From Rosa chinensis (Eukaryota > Streptophyta > Magnoliopsida > Rosales > Rosaceae): a stretch of 64,000 bases of DNA. Shown piece after piece: positions 34,210 to 46,608 of this stretch. Position 1 is the stretch's first letter. Each line of letters opens with the position of its first letter. The notes beneath the pieces are model-generated. The model had not been told where the DNA came from and ran no database searches. It saw nothing but the letters and a program-made list of their open reading frames with translations. A program made the translations under genes and the position numbers. Location: NCBI RefSeq assembly GCF_002994745.2, contig NC_037091.1:12648501-12712500 (forward strand), in the 5' to 3' direction.

Positions 34210-36520
34210 GTTTGACATTTTATAATAGGGCCCTTTATATAAAGGGCAAGAGTACAAAGATTACTAATATTACAAGGAATCCTATTAATACTCTCCCTAT
34301 TCCACAGAAATTCACTTTCCTGTTTGGACCAGTCATGCGTCATGTAACGTTGATGGCGGTTTTCACATTACCTCGTTAGAAACCTTACCAAATAACAACA
34401 ACTCTTTGGATAAAAATAACATCGGTCGAAGGAAAAAAGAGCACAACACGCTTCACATTTTGAGAATACTATGTAGGCATCAAACCTCCCTTGATACTAA
34501 TGTCTTCCCCTGATTTTTGTAATCGTGAGAGCTCAGATAATTTTCGTAGACCAATGTTACACACATGTTTCTTGAATGTGATCTTATGCAATGACTTAAT
34601 ACATAAATCTGCCACATTATCCTCAAATCAGACTTGATTCACTTTGATATTGAGGAGGATTTATTATTGCTGACTATAGAAGAATTTTGGCGACATACGA
34701 TTGCTGTTGTCACCTTTAATGAATCATTGCATCATTTGTTCAATGCCAGCGACATTATCCTCATATAAGCACGTAGGTTTATCTATGATTGACTTCAGAC
34801 TACATGTACTTTGGATATGCGTAATTATGGATCTAAGCCATATACATTTACAAACTGTGTCATGAAGAGTAATAATCTCTTCATGATTCGAAGCAGTAGC
34901 GACGAGGGTTTGGTTAGTAAACCTCCAAGATATCATGGTGTTTCCCATGGTAAATACATAACCGGTTTACGAACGACCTTTGTGCGGATTAGAGAGGTAT
35001 CCGGCATCAGCAAAACCTTTCAAAACATCACTAGGATTTTGATGGAGGGAGGTGGCAGCGTGGGTATATCTACCGACGGCGGGCTCCTCCGTCCAGCGAT
35101 CACGGTGAATTTATGTGTAAAGTCTCATTCCATTACATAATGATCAGAATCTGTTTTCTCTTCAGAGATAAAATATGCCCATATATGTTGTATCTCTTAG
35201 AAATTGAAAGATGTTCTTTACGCCAATCCAATGGCGACGTGTTGGAGCAGAGTTAGATCTAGCTAACAAGTTCACTGCTAATGAGATATTTGGCTTGTGT
35301 ATTGTGCTAAGTATAATAATACATATTTTTAGGATCAAAACTTCGGACAATCATGAGAGTGCTACTAGGCTTAGCTTTATCAGTGCATGAGCATTTTTTG
35401 TGTGTAGGCCGATTGATGAACTAAAATTCTATTGGCACTGTGCTCGAGTTCTATTTTGAGGCAAAACTGTATTTTTCCAAGATCTTTCATCTTGACTTCA
35501 GATTTCAAATACTCTGTGGTTTCTTTTAACTCTTCTAATGTTTCAATCAAGTTCATGTCATTGACACATACCACAAAAATAGCAAACCTGGAATTTGTCC
35601 TCTTGATGAAATACATTGGCATAATTCATTTGACATATCTCTTTCCGATCAAGTATTCACTCAGACGGTTATAGCACATCCGTTCAGATTGGTTTAATCC
35701 AGTAAATAAACATTTCAATCTAATCGGAAATACACTACGTAGCCTAGAGCGAATTGATTCAGGTCATTGAATTCCATCAGGAACCTTCATGTAAATCCCT
35801 ATATCTAGATCTCCATAGAGATTTGCGGTAACCACATCCATAAACTGCATATTAAGTTTTTCGAAAACTACCAAACTGATAAGTTAGTAGAACATTATAA
35901 CGTCCATTACGGGAGAATATATATCCTTGTAGTCAATGTCCGAGAGTTGATAGAATCTTTCCACCACGAGGCAGCCTTTACATCTCACTATCTCATTTTT
36001 CTTATTATGCTTTTTAACGAGGACTCAATGGATTTAATATTAGGAGGTGTCGGTAGCATTGATCTGAAAACCTTCCTCTTTGTTAGTGAATTTAGTTCAG
36101 CCTAAATCATATCTTTTCATTTAGGCCAATATGCTCTACGTTGGCATTCATTGACAGAGCAGGGTTAGATATAATCGGAATCAATGATTTCGCGAGTAAA
36201 AAAATATACGAATATATCATCAATGATAATCACGTTTCGATCCCATGTCTCATTCACACTAGTGTAATTAACAGAGATTTCTCTATTTTTGGGAAACGGT
36301 TTCAACATTGAAGCGTCCTCCAACGATGTCTCTTGGATATAACTGTAATTCAGAATATTATCATGGGATGGGTCAACCATGAATATCGATCTTTAATGGA
36401 TTGGTTTGTGCTGAATTCACCATTTTCCTCGGACGAGAATCAATCAAACCCAAAGGTCTCTAACACTTCCTTGTGGGAACCATGGCCTTATTGGCTCCAC
36501 GCCATTGACATGGGCGGCGG
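34210..36520 (-). mobile_element. Decayed Ty1/copia pol region
   Basis: Minus-strand frames show copia pieces in the right order from right to left. Reverse transcriptase words FVVCVNDMNLI, SEVKMKDLGKIQFCLKIE and LVHQSAYTQKML lie at 35380-35622. NISLAVNLLARSNSAPTRRHW lies at 35162-35350. RNase H words (EEIITLHDTVCKCIWLRS, CLYEDNVAGIEQM) lie at 34724-34948. Stops and frameshifts separate them. The catalytic YVDD is altered (CVNDMN). Words such as 'ataatag...aggggcaagagta' at 34218-34260 and 36873-36895 look like remnants of the two LTRs. Gag was not recognised. Confidence 0.75.
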
Positions 36521-36552
36521 TGCCGTGCCCGGCTCTTCCAGGGGCGCTATTA

Positions 36553-36846
36553 GAGCAACTCCAACAGCTTCCCCATATTTTGATTTTACTCTATTTTAGG
36601 GAAGAATGAGCCTCTTTTGCTCCAACAGATTCCTATAACCATCCCTATTTTAGAGATAATGAAGAGAGAGAAAACCAAATTCCCTAAATTTACAGCAATC
36701 TCTAAAATTTAAGGAAGAATTATGGAGATTTTAGAGATTGCTGCAAAATAGGGAATTTGTTGGAGTTGGAGAAGAAAAAATAGCTAAAGCTTTGACTTTT
36801 ACTTTCTTATAATACAAAAATTATAGGGAAGCTGTTGGAGTTGCTC
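36553..36846. mobile_element. Tourist-type MITE (PIF/Harbinger family)
   Basis: 294 bp with perfect inverted ends: GAGCAACTCCAACAGCTTCCC on the left mirrors the right end, which finishes GTTGGAGTTGCTC. It is flanked by the 3-bp duplication TTA (36550-36552, 36847-36849). Both features are diagnostic for Tourist MITEs. Internal 'ctccaacag' and 'gttggagttgg' words repeat the terminal sequence. It is non-coding. Confidence 0.93.
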
Positions 36847-37555
36847 TTACGTCTTGCGATGGAGGGTCCCTTATAATAGAGGGGCAAGAGTATAAAGATT
36901 GTTAAGATTTGAAATATTGACAATCACCATAATGTATATTGCATTAAACAATGCAAAAAATCAAGTGACCAATAAATACATTAGATTACTTTCTAGTGAT
37001 GGGGCCCACAATTAAAAATCACCAAAAAAATATGATTAGTTTTTTAGGTATATGTCACGCCAGCAAAGCCAATCATCCTTTAGAGCAGATGAACTAAAGA
37101 ACGAATTGGAAAAGAGAGTCAGTCTTGGTCATGCAATGGGAAAAAATTGCCCAGGCAATCATTGAGGACCACCTGGAGACCACCTGCCCAGGCAACTGGT
37201 TTGCTAATCCTCAGTCACTGAATTGCCCGACCGTTGGTGGTGGGCTCCATAAGCACTGGGCCTGCTGCCAACAGATCCCCTTTTTTTTTCTTTTTTTTTT
37301 CTGACCCAAACTTTTTGTGTAACAGTTATTTAATCGTCGCTGTTGGATCCTTTCGATCCATGGCTGTGATTAAATGATAAAGGTAATTTTATTTTTCAAC
37401 CTAAAAATAATCCGGAAGGTAAATTTTTATTACAAAAATTCTATAAATACCTGTTCCCTCATCTTATTTCTCACACCAAAATTTTCAAAATTTTTACCTC
37501 TCCATCTTCTTCCTCCATCAATCTTCTCTTCATTTCTTTAAATTATCATCCAACA

Positions 37556-38455
37556 ATGGAAAATTTGGGTATCAATTGGCAAGTCGATGAGCAAATTCAG
37601 TTGTGCAATTCATGGCCGCGTACGTCCATGTGCCTGATCACCGGCAAACATATAACTTCCTCAAAGTTATGGGAAAAAGTTCATGTTGATTATGTGCAAA
37701 ATTGCAAGGTCCACCAACAAGCCGAAGTCCTCAAGCTCTCCACTCCCAATTACGAACATTGAAAAAAATTCTCAAAGATTTTCATAATGCACAAATGTCC
37801 TCTCGTAATCATATAATGAGTGGAATTAATAGAATGGATGAGGTATTGATTGCTCCCCCGATACTACTAATTGTTATATTATTATTATTTATGTTTTTAA
37901 GTTAAATTTGTCTCTTACAAATGTTTGATTTATATCGGATGATTTTTATTGCTTCATTCTCCTTGTTTAGGAAAATCAAACTCAAGGGATCTTCATGAAA
38001 AAACACCCCAAGAAATTTGATAAATTCGAATGTTAGGAGAAAGTTAAGTATCACCCGTATTTTGTTGATCCATCATCTAATTCTAAACCGTCGACATCAT
38101 ATTCGACAGCTAGTGCCTCCCAAAACGAGTCTCCAATTTACTTGGATGAGTTTTGGAGACACCATCAAGTTCCATGTCGAGACCAATGGGACAAAAGAGA
38201 GCCAATATAGCAAAGAAGAAAGGAAAGAAGGTGCAACATGCAGCAGAAAATATGGCTCTTGATACTCAAGCCATGACAGAATCAACACAAGCTTATGTTG
38301 AGCTAGTGAAGAAAAGAAACAAAGAAATGGCTACTCACACAAGGAAGGTATTTGAATTTGAAGAGGCAAAAGAAGATGCAAGAATTATGGCCACGGATGC
38401 TAATTCCATGACCCCACAACCAAAGGCTTGGTGGAAAAAAGAAAAAAGGTGATAT
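37556..38455 (+). pseudogene. Harbinger ORF1-like protein (Myb/SANT-like and NAM-associated domains), broken
   Basis: In PIF/Harbinger elements ORF1 is a DNA-binding partner of the transposase. The frame from 37556 reads ENLGINWQVDEQIQLCNSW, ITGKHITSSKLWEKVHVDY, an SANT-like N-terminal part. It shifts frame at about 37745, continues SRNHIMSGINRMDE, has an intron-like gap, then FEC followed by TAG where tryptophan is expected. After another shift it reads RPMGQKRANIAKKKGKK and a charged helical tail (VELVKKRNKEM), typical of NAM-associated C-termini. At least two frameshifts and one stop make it non-functional. Confidence 0.72.
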
Positions 38456-38991
38456 CGTAGCAAAAACAATGTCCGATAATGGTAGCAGCAGTTGCTATAT
38501 ACCTCAATTCGACTAATTATATTAATCAATAATAAAATGTTGTTTAGGAAATCAGGTTAATTTTTTTTTTTTATATATAATCTTAATTTCATTTATGTAA
38601 TTTTAATTTTATGAAATAAAATTTTTATGCTTTGAATAAATTATGAATGAAACATAACAATAATAACAATAACAATGTAACTCCAATGACAATAATTTTA
38701 TTAATGTTAAACCAAATTTTATTCTCAAACATAGATAAACATTGATTAAAATTACAAATAAAACCAAGCATATCAAGAAAGCACAGAAACATCATAGAAA
38801 CATAGAAAACATTGATTAAAATTACAAACCACCATTTATTCAAGTCTAAATCCCAAATTGTGGTGGTTTATACTCAGTTACCATCCATGTTCCAATTGTG
38901 CATCATAAAATCATCTTGTAGGTACTTGTGGAGATAGCTGAAATTCGCAATCCATGAATGCAGGAAGATTATGTTCATCTTTCCCTACCGA

Positions 38992-40210
38992 TTAGAAAGG
39001 AATAAGTTGTCTAGTATTGGGATGTATAGGTCGGTCATAGATGGTTGCCATTGCTAGATTCATTAGATCATCTTCTTCAGACTCTACAAATTCTTCCTCA
39101 ACAAACTCATCATCCACAATCATGTTATGAAGAATGATACAGCTTATCATGATGGCTCGAAGATCTTCTAATATAAACAACCTAGCACCGTGAAGCAATA
39201 TGGCCCATCGAGATTGGAGGATACCGAAACACTTCTCTGCATCTTTGCGATAAGCCTCTTGTTGTTTACAAAAGTGTTTCTCCTCTTCCATTCTGGGGTT
39301 TAATATTGTTTTAAATAAAATGGACCACCTTGGATATATTCCATCAGCAAGTTAGTAACCGTTAGTGTACCTTTTGTTATTGACCTCAATCTCAACCAGA
39401 GGAATAGTTTCACCTATGACACACTTGAACACATTAGATACACCAAGAACATTTAGGTTGTTTTGAGCTCCAGGGGTTCTGAAGAATGCGTGCCATATAT
39501 GTGTGTCGTAAGACGTCTCTGCTTCAAGAATATTAGTTGGTCTACTCTTTCGAACAGAGAAAGCTCTAGCCCAGCTGGTTGGGAAATTCTTTGCTCCCAA
39601 TGCATGCAGTCAATGCTCTCATTCATGCTTGGAAACCTGCAACGTTGTCCTCTGTTGAGAAGCCTATATAGGTTAGCAGGATTTTAAGGACGAAGGAACC
39701 ACCCAGCATAAAGAAACTCAACTTGTCTACAAAATTTCTAGAGACATTTCAGCGCTGTAGAAGCCCCCATCCTAGTAATTTCATCACAGTGATCTGCAGC
39801 TACCCCGTACACAATCATTCTCAGGGCACCTGTCATTTTTTGTTTAGGAAGCGATCCCATTTTTCCAGTGGCATCTACTTTTTGCCCCCAAATATTATCA
39901 AGAATGAAAAGTCCTTCATTATGTGTTGGAAGACATGTTTTTGCATTATGTACCTCCTCTAAAAGCCTGCTTCTTCGTACGCTGGATGTTCGACAAAATA
40001 ATCTTCTAGAAGAAAATTACCTCGGACTTCTCTATGTCTTTCGACATTTGGGGCACAACCAGGTTGTGAACCATGCCCTTTAGGTGTCTGCTCCGATAAT
40101 TGATATTGCGCTACCATTGCAGCCACTTGAGACTTTGTAGCTTGAATCCGCTCGAGCTCTTCCATATTTTCACGCTCCCTTTCTAACAACCATTTGTTCA
40201 ATTCTTGCAT
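38992..40210 (-). pseudogene. PIF/Harbinger DDE transposase (DDE_Tnp_4), broken
   Basis: Transposase of a cut-and-paste element. Starting at 40210 the minus strand reads MQELNKWLLERERENMEEL and FLLEDYFVEHPAY. After many disruptions it shows SIDCMHWEQ, SYDTHIWHAFFRTPGAQNNLN (around the second aspartate region), LMEYIQGGPF (from an original 'DGIYP.W'-type motif) and finally QEAYRKDAEKCFGILQSRWAI and MISCIILHNMIVDDE, the well-conserved C-terminal part with the last acidic residue. Stops and frameshifts separate the blocks, so it is inactive. Confidence 0.85.
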
Positions 40211-40215
40211 CAGAA

Positions 40216-40744
40216 AGAGGAGAAATGAGATGAATGATAAGATTTAAAAAGAGATGTAGGTGTAGAATGAGAGGAATGTGTGAGTAGAGAATGAAGTCTG
40301 GAGCTTATTTATTACCAATATTGAAAGATATAAAGTTAGGATAAGTACACGTGTCACTTATATATAGGTTAAAAATTCTATTACATATCCTAGATATATT
40401 TTCAAAAGATAATGATATATGTAGTTGACACATATCCAATGAAGATTGGGCAATTATCTCATCAAAAATTATAAATATTTTTTGTAAGATAAAGGTATTT
40501 AAAGTCAACACGTGGCAAATGAAGATTGGTTGATAATCTTATAAATTATCATAGATTTTTTTTCATCTGATGATAACGATATCTATGTTTTTTTTCTTTT
40601 TTTTATCAGGAACTATATTTATACTTGAAAATAGAATTTGATTTGTTTAAAAAAAATTATTCATTAATTTTTTTAAAATAATATTGTATGGTTAATCTAA
40701 TTATTAATTATTTAATTAATTAAATTATAAGTTTAACATTGTTT
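40216..40744. other. AT-rich flank, no gene recognised
   Basis: Contains repeated words 'atgaagattgg' (40438, 40519) and a very AT-rich end. It may include the missing terminus of the Harbinger element. Confidence 0.35.
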
Positions 40745-40754
40745 GAATTAATGA

Positions 40755-41709
40755 TTTTTTTTTTTTTTGAATGAATATCATGTCGATATATTGATAACTC
40801 AAGCCAGAAAGGGCCATCACATATCCTCTCTCTACTACCATAGGGTAGGTAAAGAGTTTGTGGTAGTAGCACAGTGATACATATATTAGGTCCAATCATT
40901 TGACGATTCCATGCTCATAAAGGAAGACTATAGACTATTAACTACTACATAGTCAATAGGCAGAGTAAACTAGACTCGATGACGCTCACTAAAAAACTAG
41001 AAGCATAGCTCCCTAACAAAGTAGGGAATTATTGTAATCAAAAGACTAAACTAAAAAAAAAGGCCTAAACCCAAGTTCACTGAGGCCCAATTGGTAGCAG
41101 CCCAAAGGAGAGTCCCACTCAAAACCCTAGCAAAATGGCCTAAAAACCAGCCAAAGTCTCCATCTCTGTGCACAGTGACCACAGCCACGATCCCAATCAC
41201 AATGATGTCGCTGTAGCGCTACAGTGACCAAGTCATTCTGATCCCAGATGTCGCCGACGAAGCTTCTCCAACCATCTATGAGCCCCGGCCAGAATCTGAA
41301 TCTCAAGCAAAACCCGAAACTAAAAACAGGTTGGAGTTAAACCAAAAGCCAGATCGATGGAGCCCATCAGATGCCGGCGTTACCGCTTGGAAAAGAAGCT
41401 GATCGAAATCCAGTTTCACCCAATTCGCCATTGACCTTCCCAGAATCAGAACACCCTACCATCATGCTTCAGAGGTGCCACACCAGACTTGCCACCGTTT
41501 AAACCCCTCATACCAAACTTCAAGCAGCAAACTCCAAGGAAACCTGCCCCAAGCCCAGTGATGATCACCCGTTCGGCCGCATAACATGAACCGTTGGCAA
41601 AGCCGGTGGCCCTCCTTGATGTCATGCGCAGCCGGACGAGCACGTATGCTTAGATCCGACTCTGCGTTTAGGGCGCGTACTCGTCTTCCTAAAGAAAAAT
41701 ATGAGAAAA
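40755..41709 (-). mobile_element. LINE-like retroposon with A-tail
   Basis: A T run starts at 40755 (A-tail of a minus-strand element). A 10-bp duplication, GAATTAATGA, is found at 40745-40754 and 41710-41719. The 955-bp body is GC-rich at its 5' (right) side and shows no recognisable domain. The 65- and 88-codon minus-strand frames are not supported as genes. Confidence 0.78.
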
Positions 41710-41719
41710 GAATTAATGA

Positions 41720-43327
41720 ATTATTCAAATTTGAAGTGTGATTAGTGGATCGGCAGACACATTACCTTCATTGGTGCATTCTGTAAGCTAGAGACAATTG
41801 CCAATTTGAGATGAATAGTGGATTGGTAGTACCAATTTAGTTGGCAATCAGCAATTGCTCTTAGTTCATGGGTGCATTTTCTCTTGAAAAATATCCAAGG
41901 GGAGACTACTGGTACTTGACACCAATCATTGGTGCCTTTTAATATCAATACACACCATTTCGAATGGTGTTATTAGTCCAAGTTTATGGAAGTGGTTGCT
42001 GGTAGTGGTCTCTAACCCTATTGGAATTAGTTTAGAACTTTAGTTGATGATGTTAATGTCTAAGATTCAGCGGTAGCTAAACCTTGGTTAACTCTGGTCC
42101 GCAAGGCGAACCGCTACTTGCAAAGATCTTGATGTTTCAGCTAGCTGTCAAATAAAATACACAGGGCGTCAGAGGGAGACTGCGGTTGGCGGTCTTCTCT
42201 ACTCCGATGCCGAAGTTAGTCAATGTATTTATGTTGATAGAATAATGTTGGGAAAGTAATAAATGCGTTTTTAATGAAAAAAAAGGAGTGGACTTTTTAT
42301 AGGTGAAGAAGAGACTGATCTTTTCCTTGTCTTCGATATGGGACTGATATACTTCTATTTCCAGCTTCTGATGCTTTAGCAAGGTGATATTGGCGAGGCG
42401 CGGCGTGTGGCAGCGTGTCAACAACGATCTTGGGTTGAGCGGGAGCTCAGGCGATAGTCTGTCTGGTAGTGTTTTCTTAGGTCACACTCTTGATAGCTGT
42501 TGGTACTGCTGGCGGTAGCATGACCGTGGCTCATTATAGCTAATTATGGTTTAGGTAAATGCTCATGTAAGTACAGATGATTAGGTGGAGGCTTCACCTA
42601 CGAAATATCATCGATACATGCGGGTGTTCCTTCGCCACCTAGTTCGGCTATGACGTTATATTGTTGCTCTATCCAAGACGATTGTTAAGCATGGTGTCTC
42701 AGTGCATGCAACCGAACTAGTGGTTTGGTAGATTTTCTTTGTTTTTAAGCCACCTATTGTTGATATCAACATTTTCTATTATTGGGTTTTTAGTTTGGGT
42801 CGGTACTACTAACATTGTTCAAGATTTTTCTTTAGACATTGCTACTATTGTATGGGCATTTCTAGCATCCACTGTTACTTCCTATGAGTTATTTAATAGC
42901 CTTATGGACGGTGACTCAATTCAAAATTCCATCGAGTTCTTTTCGTCATTGGACCTAGTATTCAGATCAGATTCTTGAGTTCTATATTCACCTTGAAGTA
43001 TTGTTACATACCAACTATACAACGCAAGGCTCTTGGGGACCAAGTCTTCCTTTATACTTACCCAAGCATTAGTCCTCAGGCGATGGGCTATTCTAGTGTT
43101 TCTTCCATGTCATTTGGGCTACTTTACCTTTTATTTTATTTTTTAGGGAAAATTTCATTTTACCTCTCTGGTCTTTACATCCTAAATCATTTGTGCCCCT
43201 ACACTTTTAATTTCATCACACATGTCCCTGTACTTACAAATTTTGAAATTGTATTTTGTGTGATGTATTTTGAAATTGTAGTTACATACGATATAATTTT
43301 GCTTGTCACATTAGTGGTTATTATCAT
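41720..43327. other. 1.6 kb without a recognised gene
   Basis: Frames at 42739 and 42975 (+; 79 and 131 codons) are hydrophobic and join poorly. They have no recognised domain and no promoter or splice context I would trust. 'ttggtgccttttaatatcaatacacacca' and similar words around 41760-41970 repeat 'cattggtgc', suggesting an unrecognised transposable element. Confidence 0.35.
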
Positions 43328-43950
43328 CAGTGGCGGACCCAGAAATTTATTTATGTGGGGGCAAACTTGAAGTGTAATAGCCAATAAAATTGAAAACTTT
43401 ACTACCACATAATCGAAAGATAAAGTTTTACCATTTGCAAAAATCTACAAAAGAAGCTATAAGAAATAGTAATTAAAATGAACCCTTATACAGAAACAAC
43501 ATTTAACAATAAGGAGAAAGGTTTACAGTATTGAATAAATTGTGTATAAGACTGCATGTTTGTTTGTTTAGGGAATTTGGGAGCTTTCTTCACGTCATCA
43601 ATAATCTCTATAGGAATATAGGTCAAGGTTTTATGTTTATTCTTTTATTAAATGTTAATATTTCTTTTATTATTTAAAAGCTCTTTGTCCAAAAAAAAGG
43701 TCTTTTTGACTGCCATATCTTTTAGACTTATTTTATCAGCGAATATTATATCTTATTAAAGCATTGGGCTTAGTAGGTATAGGGCACATCTCTTTAATTT
43801 AAGTTGAAAATGATTGCCTGTGGGCGCATATATGCTATATTTAGACCAAAACTTTGTCTGCTAGATTATACATCATCATTGAATAACATTATAAACAAAA
43901 AGTCAGTGGGCACGTCAGCCCCCAGTTGTCCTATGCTGTGTCCACCAGTG
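43328..43950. mobile_element. Possible hAT-like MITE with CAGTGGCGGACCC terminus
   Basis: The left end 'cagtggcggacccagaa' is a familiar plant MITE terminus; the right end 'gtccaccagtg' is a partial inverted copy. Flanking 8-mers ATTATCAT (left) and AACATCAT (right) agree at six of eight positions, compatible with an old target duplication. There is no transposase. Confidence 0.5.
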
Positions 43951-44578
43951 AACATCATACAAGGGAGCCCATTAGAACCACATTTTCAATTTACAAAATA
44001 CTTGACAAAAAAAATGAATTATTGGACATGATTAATGGAAGTTGGTAAGCGGGTGATGAAACTAAAAGTATAGAGGCACAAATGATTTAGAGTGTAAAAA
44101 TTAGAAAGGTAAAATGAAATTAGCCCTTATATATATAAGCTATAAACAAAATACTGATGAATCTAAGTTCAAGTTTTTAATTGTTGTTTTTAAGGCAAGT
44201 CTCATTTGTACTAATTTCGTTAGAGGTCGGATAGTACATACACCAATACATAAATGTAGGTACGCACACTTAAATTGGTACATAACTACTCCTTGAACAA
44301 TAAAGCTCCAATTTATGCTAAACAAAAGCACTTCCCCTTCGAAGGAAACATATAGGTAGGCTATTACCTGCCACCGGCGAGCATGCAATTGTGGAACAAA
44401 ACATAGATAACACTTCTAAGAAGAATCATCGAAGAATTTTTTATATTATAGACAAGACAAACTCGATCAAACCTAAACTAAAAAATAAATACATAATTAA
44501 TTAATTAAAAAAAATACAACTAAATGCATGGACTCGCCTAAACAAGAGGGACATATTGGAAAGAAGAACAAAACCCTG
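43951..44578. other. Intergenic, no gene recognised
   Basis: AT-rich DNA with chance frames on both strands. The stretch just before the A run may be part of an older retroposon. Confidence 0.35.

Positions 44579-44615
<37 letters not shown>
44579..44615. repeat. A homopolymer of 37 nt
   Basis: An uninterrupted run of A, followed by 'ctaaacaagccacagcccaaatggccc', a GC-richer piece up to 44754 that resembles the body of the neighbouring LINE-like retroposons (compare 41060-41110). Its exact length in the genome is likely to be uncertain. Confidence 0.9.
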
Positions 44616-44621
<6 letters not shown>

Positions 44622-44762
44622 AAGCCACAGCCCAAATGGCCCAAAGAGTTGCCTAGCCCAAGACCTAACAGCAGCCAAGCCCTGACCCAGAGTCTGCCTC
44701 ACTATGCAGATCCTCCGAAAGTGGTTAAATGTCGTCGATCATTTCCTCTACAAACTAGAGAA

Positions 44763-45824
44763 TTTTTTTTAGAACAGAAAATATCCATTAATCAATAAAG
44801 CTTACAATGGGAGGGACATGAACCTAAACCCCAAGAAACCGCGGTTACAGAAACCATCAAACCAAATGGCCCAAACTCTAACCACAAACGCCCATTTTCA
44901 AGGCTACTTTGAGCATTTGAACCCGAAAAATTCCAGTAAAACCTTATAATCAATCGCCAAGAAGGCAGCGTCCTCTTCAACACCGTGTCCGAAGGTACTA
45001 GACCACGTGTAAAGGATCGCATACCAGCAAATTGACAACAAAAGTAAACCAAAGTTGAACAAAATCGCCCTAATCCTCGGGAATGACACCATTTACATGG
45101 CCGAACACCTAGACCAACTCCTATCTCAACAGAGTAGGAGACCAACCCTACCTCAGAAGAGTAGGGACTTATTAAACCTGACCAAACCAAACAGAAAACC
45201 CTAATTAAAACACAACTAAAACCAAAACAAATGGAAACCAAGCCACACCAGCAAGGCCCAAAAATAGGGGCCCGGCCCAACACCCACTTCCCTGAGCAGT
45301 AATCAACCAATGCAGAAAACCAATCCCACCACCGGCAAGCACCATCAACACCACCCCGTGGCCTCGCCACTTCTTGATACCGCCGCTCCACCTTGCCAAT
45401 ATGCATACAAATTCTACACACAAGTGACAACGCAACCAGATCCAAAATCAAGACATAAACATATCCCAACCAGGATCCCTTCTGCCGCGAGTTGCCCCCA
45501 TCCATCATAACCCAGATCGCTTCGTCGATGACGCCATCTCCCACCGCCGGCCAGAAGCAATTTGCTGCATCCCCACAACCGTTGTCGCCCCTGATCCAAG
45601 AGGGACAGATCTCAACCCGAGGTCAAGAGCCCACCCTCCTCCCCTGGACCATGCCTCTATCTTGAAGACCCACCACTAACCAGCAACGACATCCCCTCCC
45701 GGGCCGGAACGCAACGGCAGGATAGCCGGTGGCGCTCGGCCGGAAGAGAAACGAACAACTCCGGGTTTTTCTTTTTCTTCTCCACACGGAGAGCGCGTTC
45801 CTCCCTAACAAATACAATATTATT
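44763..45824 (-). mobile_element. LINE-like retroposon with A-tail
   Basis: A T run at 44763-44770 is the A-tail of a minus-strand element. An 8-bp duplication CTAGAGAA lies at 44755-44762 and 45825-45832. The 1.06-kb GC-rich body contains a 250-codon minus-strand frame (45544..44792). It has no recognisable domain and a composition rich in W, C, G and V, so it is probably a chance frame in GC-rich DNA and is not annotated as a gene. Confidence 0.8.
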
Positions 45825-46128
45825 CTAGAGAACCTACCTATAACAACCAAAAAAATTGCAAAAAAAACATGAACCTAATCCAAATCTTATCCAGAGAGAT
45901 AGAGCAAGATAACACCAAATGGAAGAAGTAGATTTCTCATTTAATTTGTTGATAATTGAATTGATTTCTTTCTGACAAGGTATTAAGATGTACCTTAATA
46001 CAATAATATGACTTGGCATTGGGTGAGAAAATTCTGGGCATAAAGAGACATTAATCAGTGTAAATAACTAAATAAGGAATTTAATCACCTGCGCATTTTT
46101 GTTAACATCAAGGGAGATTCATGGTTGC

Positions 46129-46135
46129 TATAAAT
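46129..46135 (+). promoter_or_regulatory. TATA box of S-protein homologue 2
   Basis: TATAAAT, 45 bp before the ATG at 46174, in the same context as in the first copy ('taaattaagcttctttg'). Confidence 0.7.
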
Positions 46136-46173
46136 TAAGCTTCTTTGGACTTTAGTTCAATCACATTGGCACC

Positions 46174-46608
46174 ATGTCTTTCACCGCCAGTTGCTCTTGT
46201 GTGATCATCACCTTGGTCCTAGCAACCCTGACAATAACATATTCTGAAGCGACAGCTGTGAAATGGACTCACTGGCACAACGTTCACGTCGTCAATGGCT
46301 TTTCCCGCAACGATGAGCCATTGATTGTTCATTGCAAATCTAAAAACGATGATCTTGGTGACCACACACTATGGATTAATCAAGAGTTTCGCTGGTATTT
46401 CGGCCTGAACTTTTGGTTTACGACTCTCTTCTATTGCAATTTCAAATGGGATTCACAAGAGAAACACATCGACGTTTTCAATACTCCTGATGAAAGCCCC
46501 CTTGAGTGCATGGAAAATGAGGAGTGCTTTTGGAAAGTGACTGAGGATGGTTTCTTTGTTAGCGTTGATAATATAAACTGGGTTAAAAAGTTGAATTGGC
46601 ATGACTAG
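46174..46608 (+). CDS. S-protein homologue (Plant_S1 family secreted protein), copy 2
   Basis: 144 residues, closely similar to copy 1 over the whole length. A signal peptide (MSFTASCSC then VIITLVLATLTITY, about 1-25) is followed by the S1 core: HNVHVVNGF, LIVHCKSKNDDLGDHTLW, FRWYFGLNFWFTTLFYC and ECFWKVTEDGFFV. The main cysteines are kept, but the cysteine present in copy 1 after INRF is arginine here (FSRND). The protein is longer by a few residues after the signal peptide (ATAVKWTHWH) and by a C-terminal extension (KKLNWHD). It is intronless and has the same TATA-ATG spacing. Divergence is concentrated in the coding region's variable loops while the open frame is kept in both, which suggests both are, or were until recently, functional. 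Confidence 0.9.
   Translation: MSFTASCSCVIITLVLATLTITYSEATAVKWTHWHNVHVVNGFSRNDEPLIVHCKSKNDDLGDHTLWINQEFRWYFGLNFWFTTLFYCNFKWDSQEKHIDVFNTPDESPLECMENEECFWKVTEDGFFVSVDNINWVKKLNWHD

Larger units (their letters stand above)
37137..40215. mobile_element. Decayed autonomous PIF/Harbinger transposon with two convergent ORFs
   Basis: Contains the two genes typical of this superfamily: a Myb/SANT-like plus NAM-associated protein on the + strand (37556-38455) and a DDE transposase on the minus strand (40210-38992), both broken. The genes converge on about 38500-38990. Clear terminal inverted repeats and TTA/TAA duplications were not found, so the ends are uncertain. Confidence 0.75.

Noticed and set aside
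42739..43370. Two hydrophobic + strand frames that could be a membrane protein
   Set aside because: No recognisable family, no joining splice sites and no promoter context; AT-rich DNA easily yields hydrophobic frames.
44792..45544. 250-codon minus-strand open frame
   Set aside because: Lies wholly inside a retroposon with A-tail and target duplication, has no recognisable domain, and its W/C/G-rich composition fits a chance frame in GC-rich DNA.
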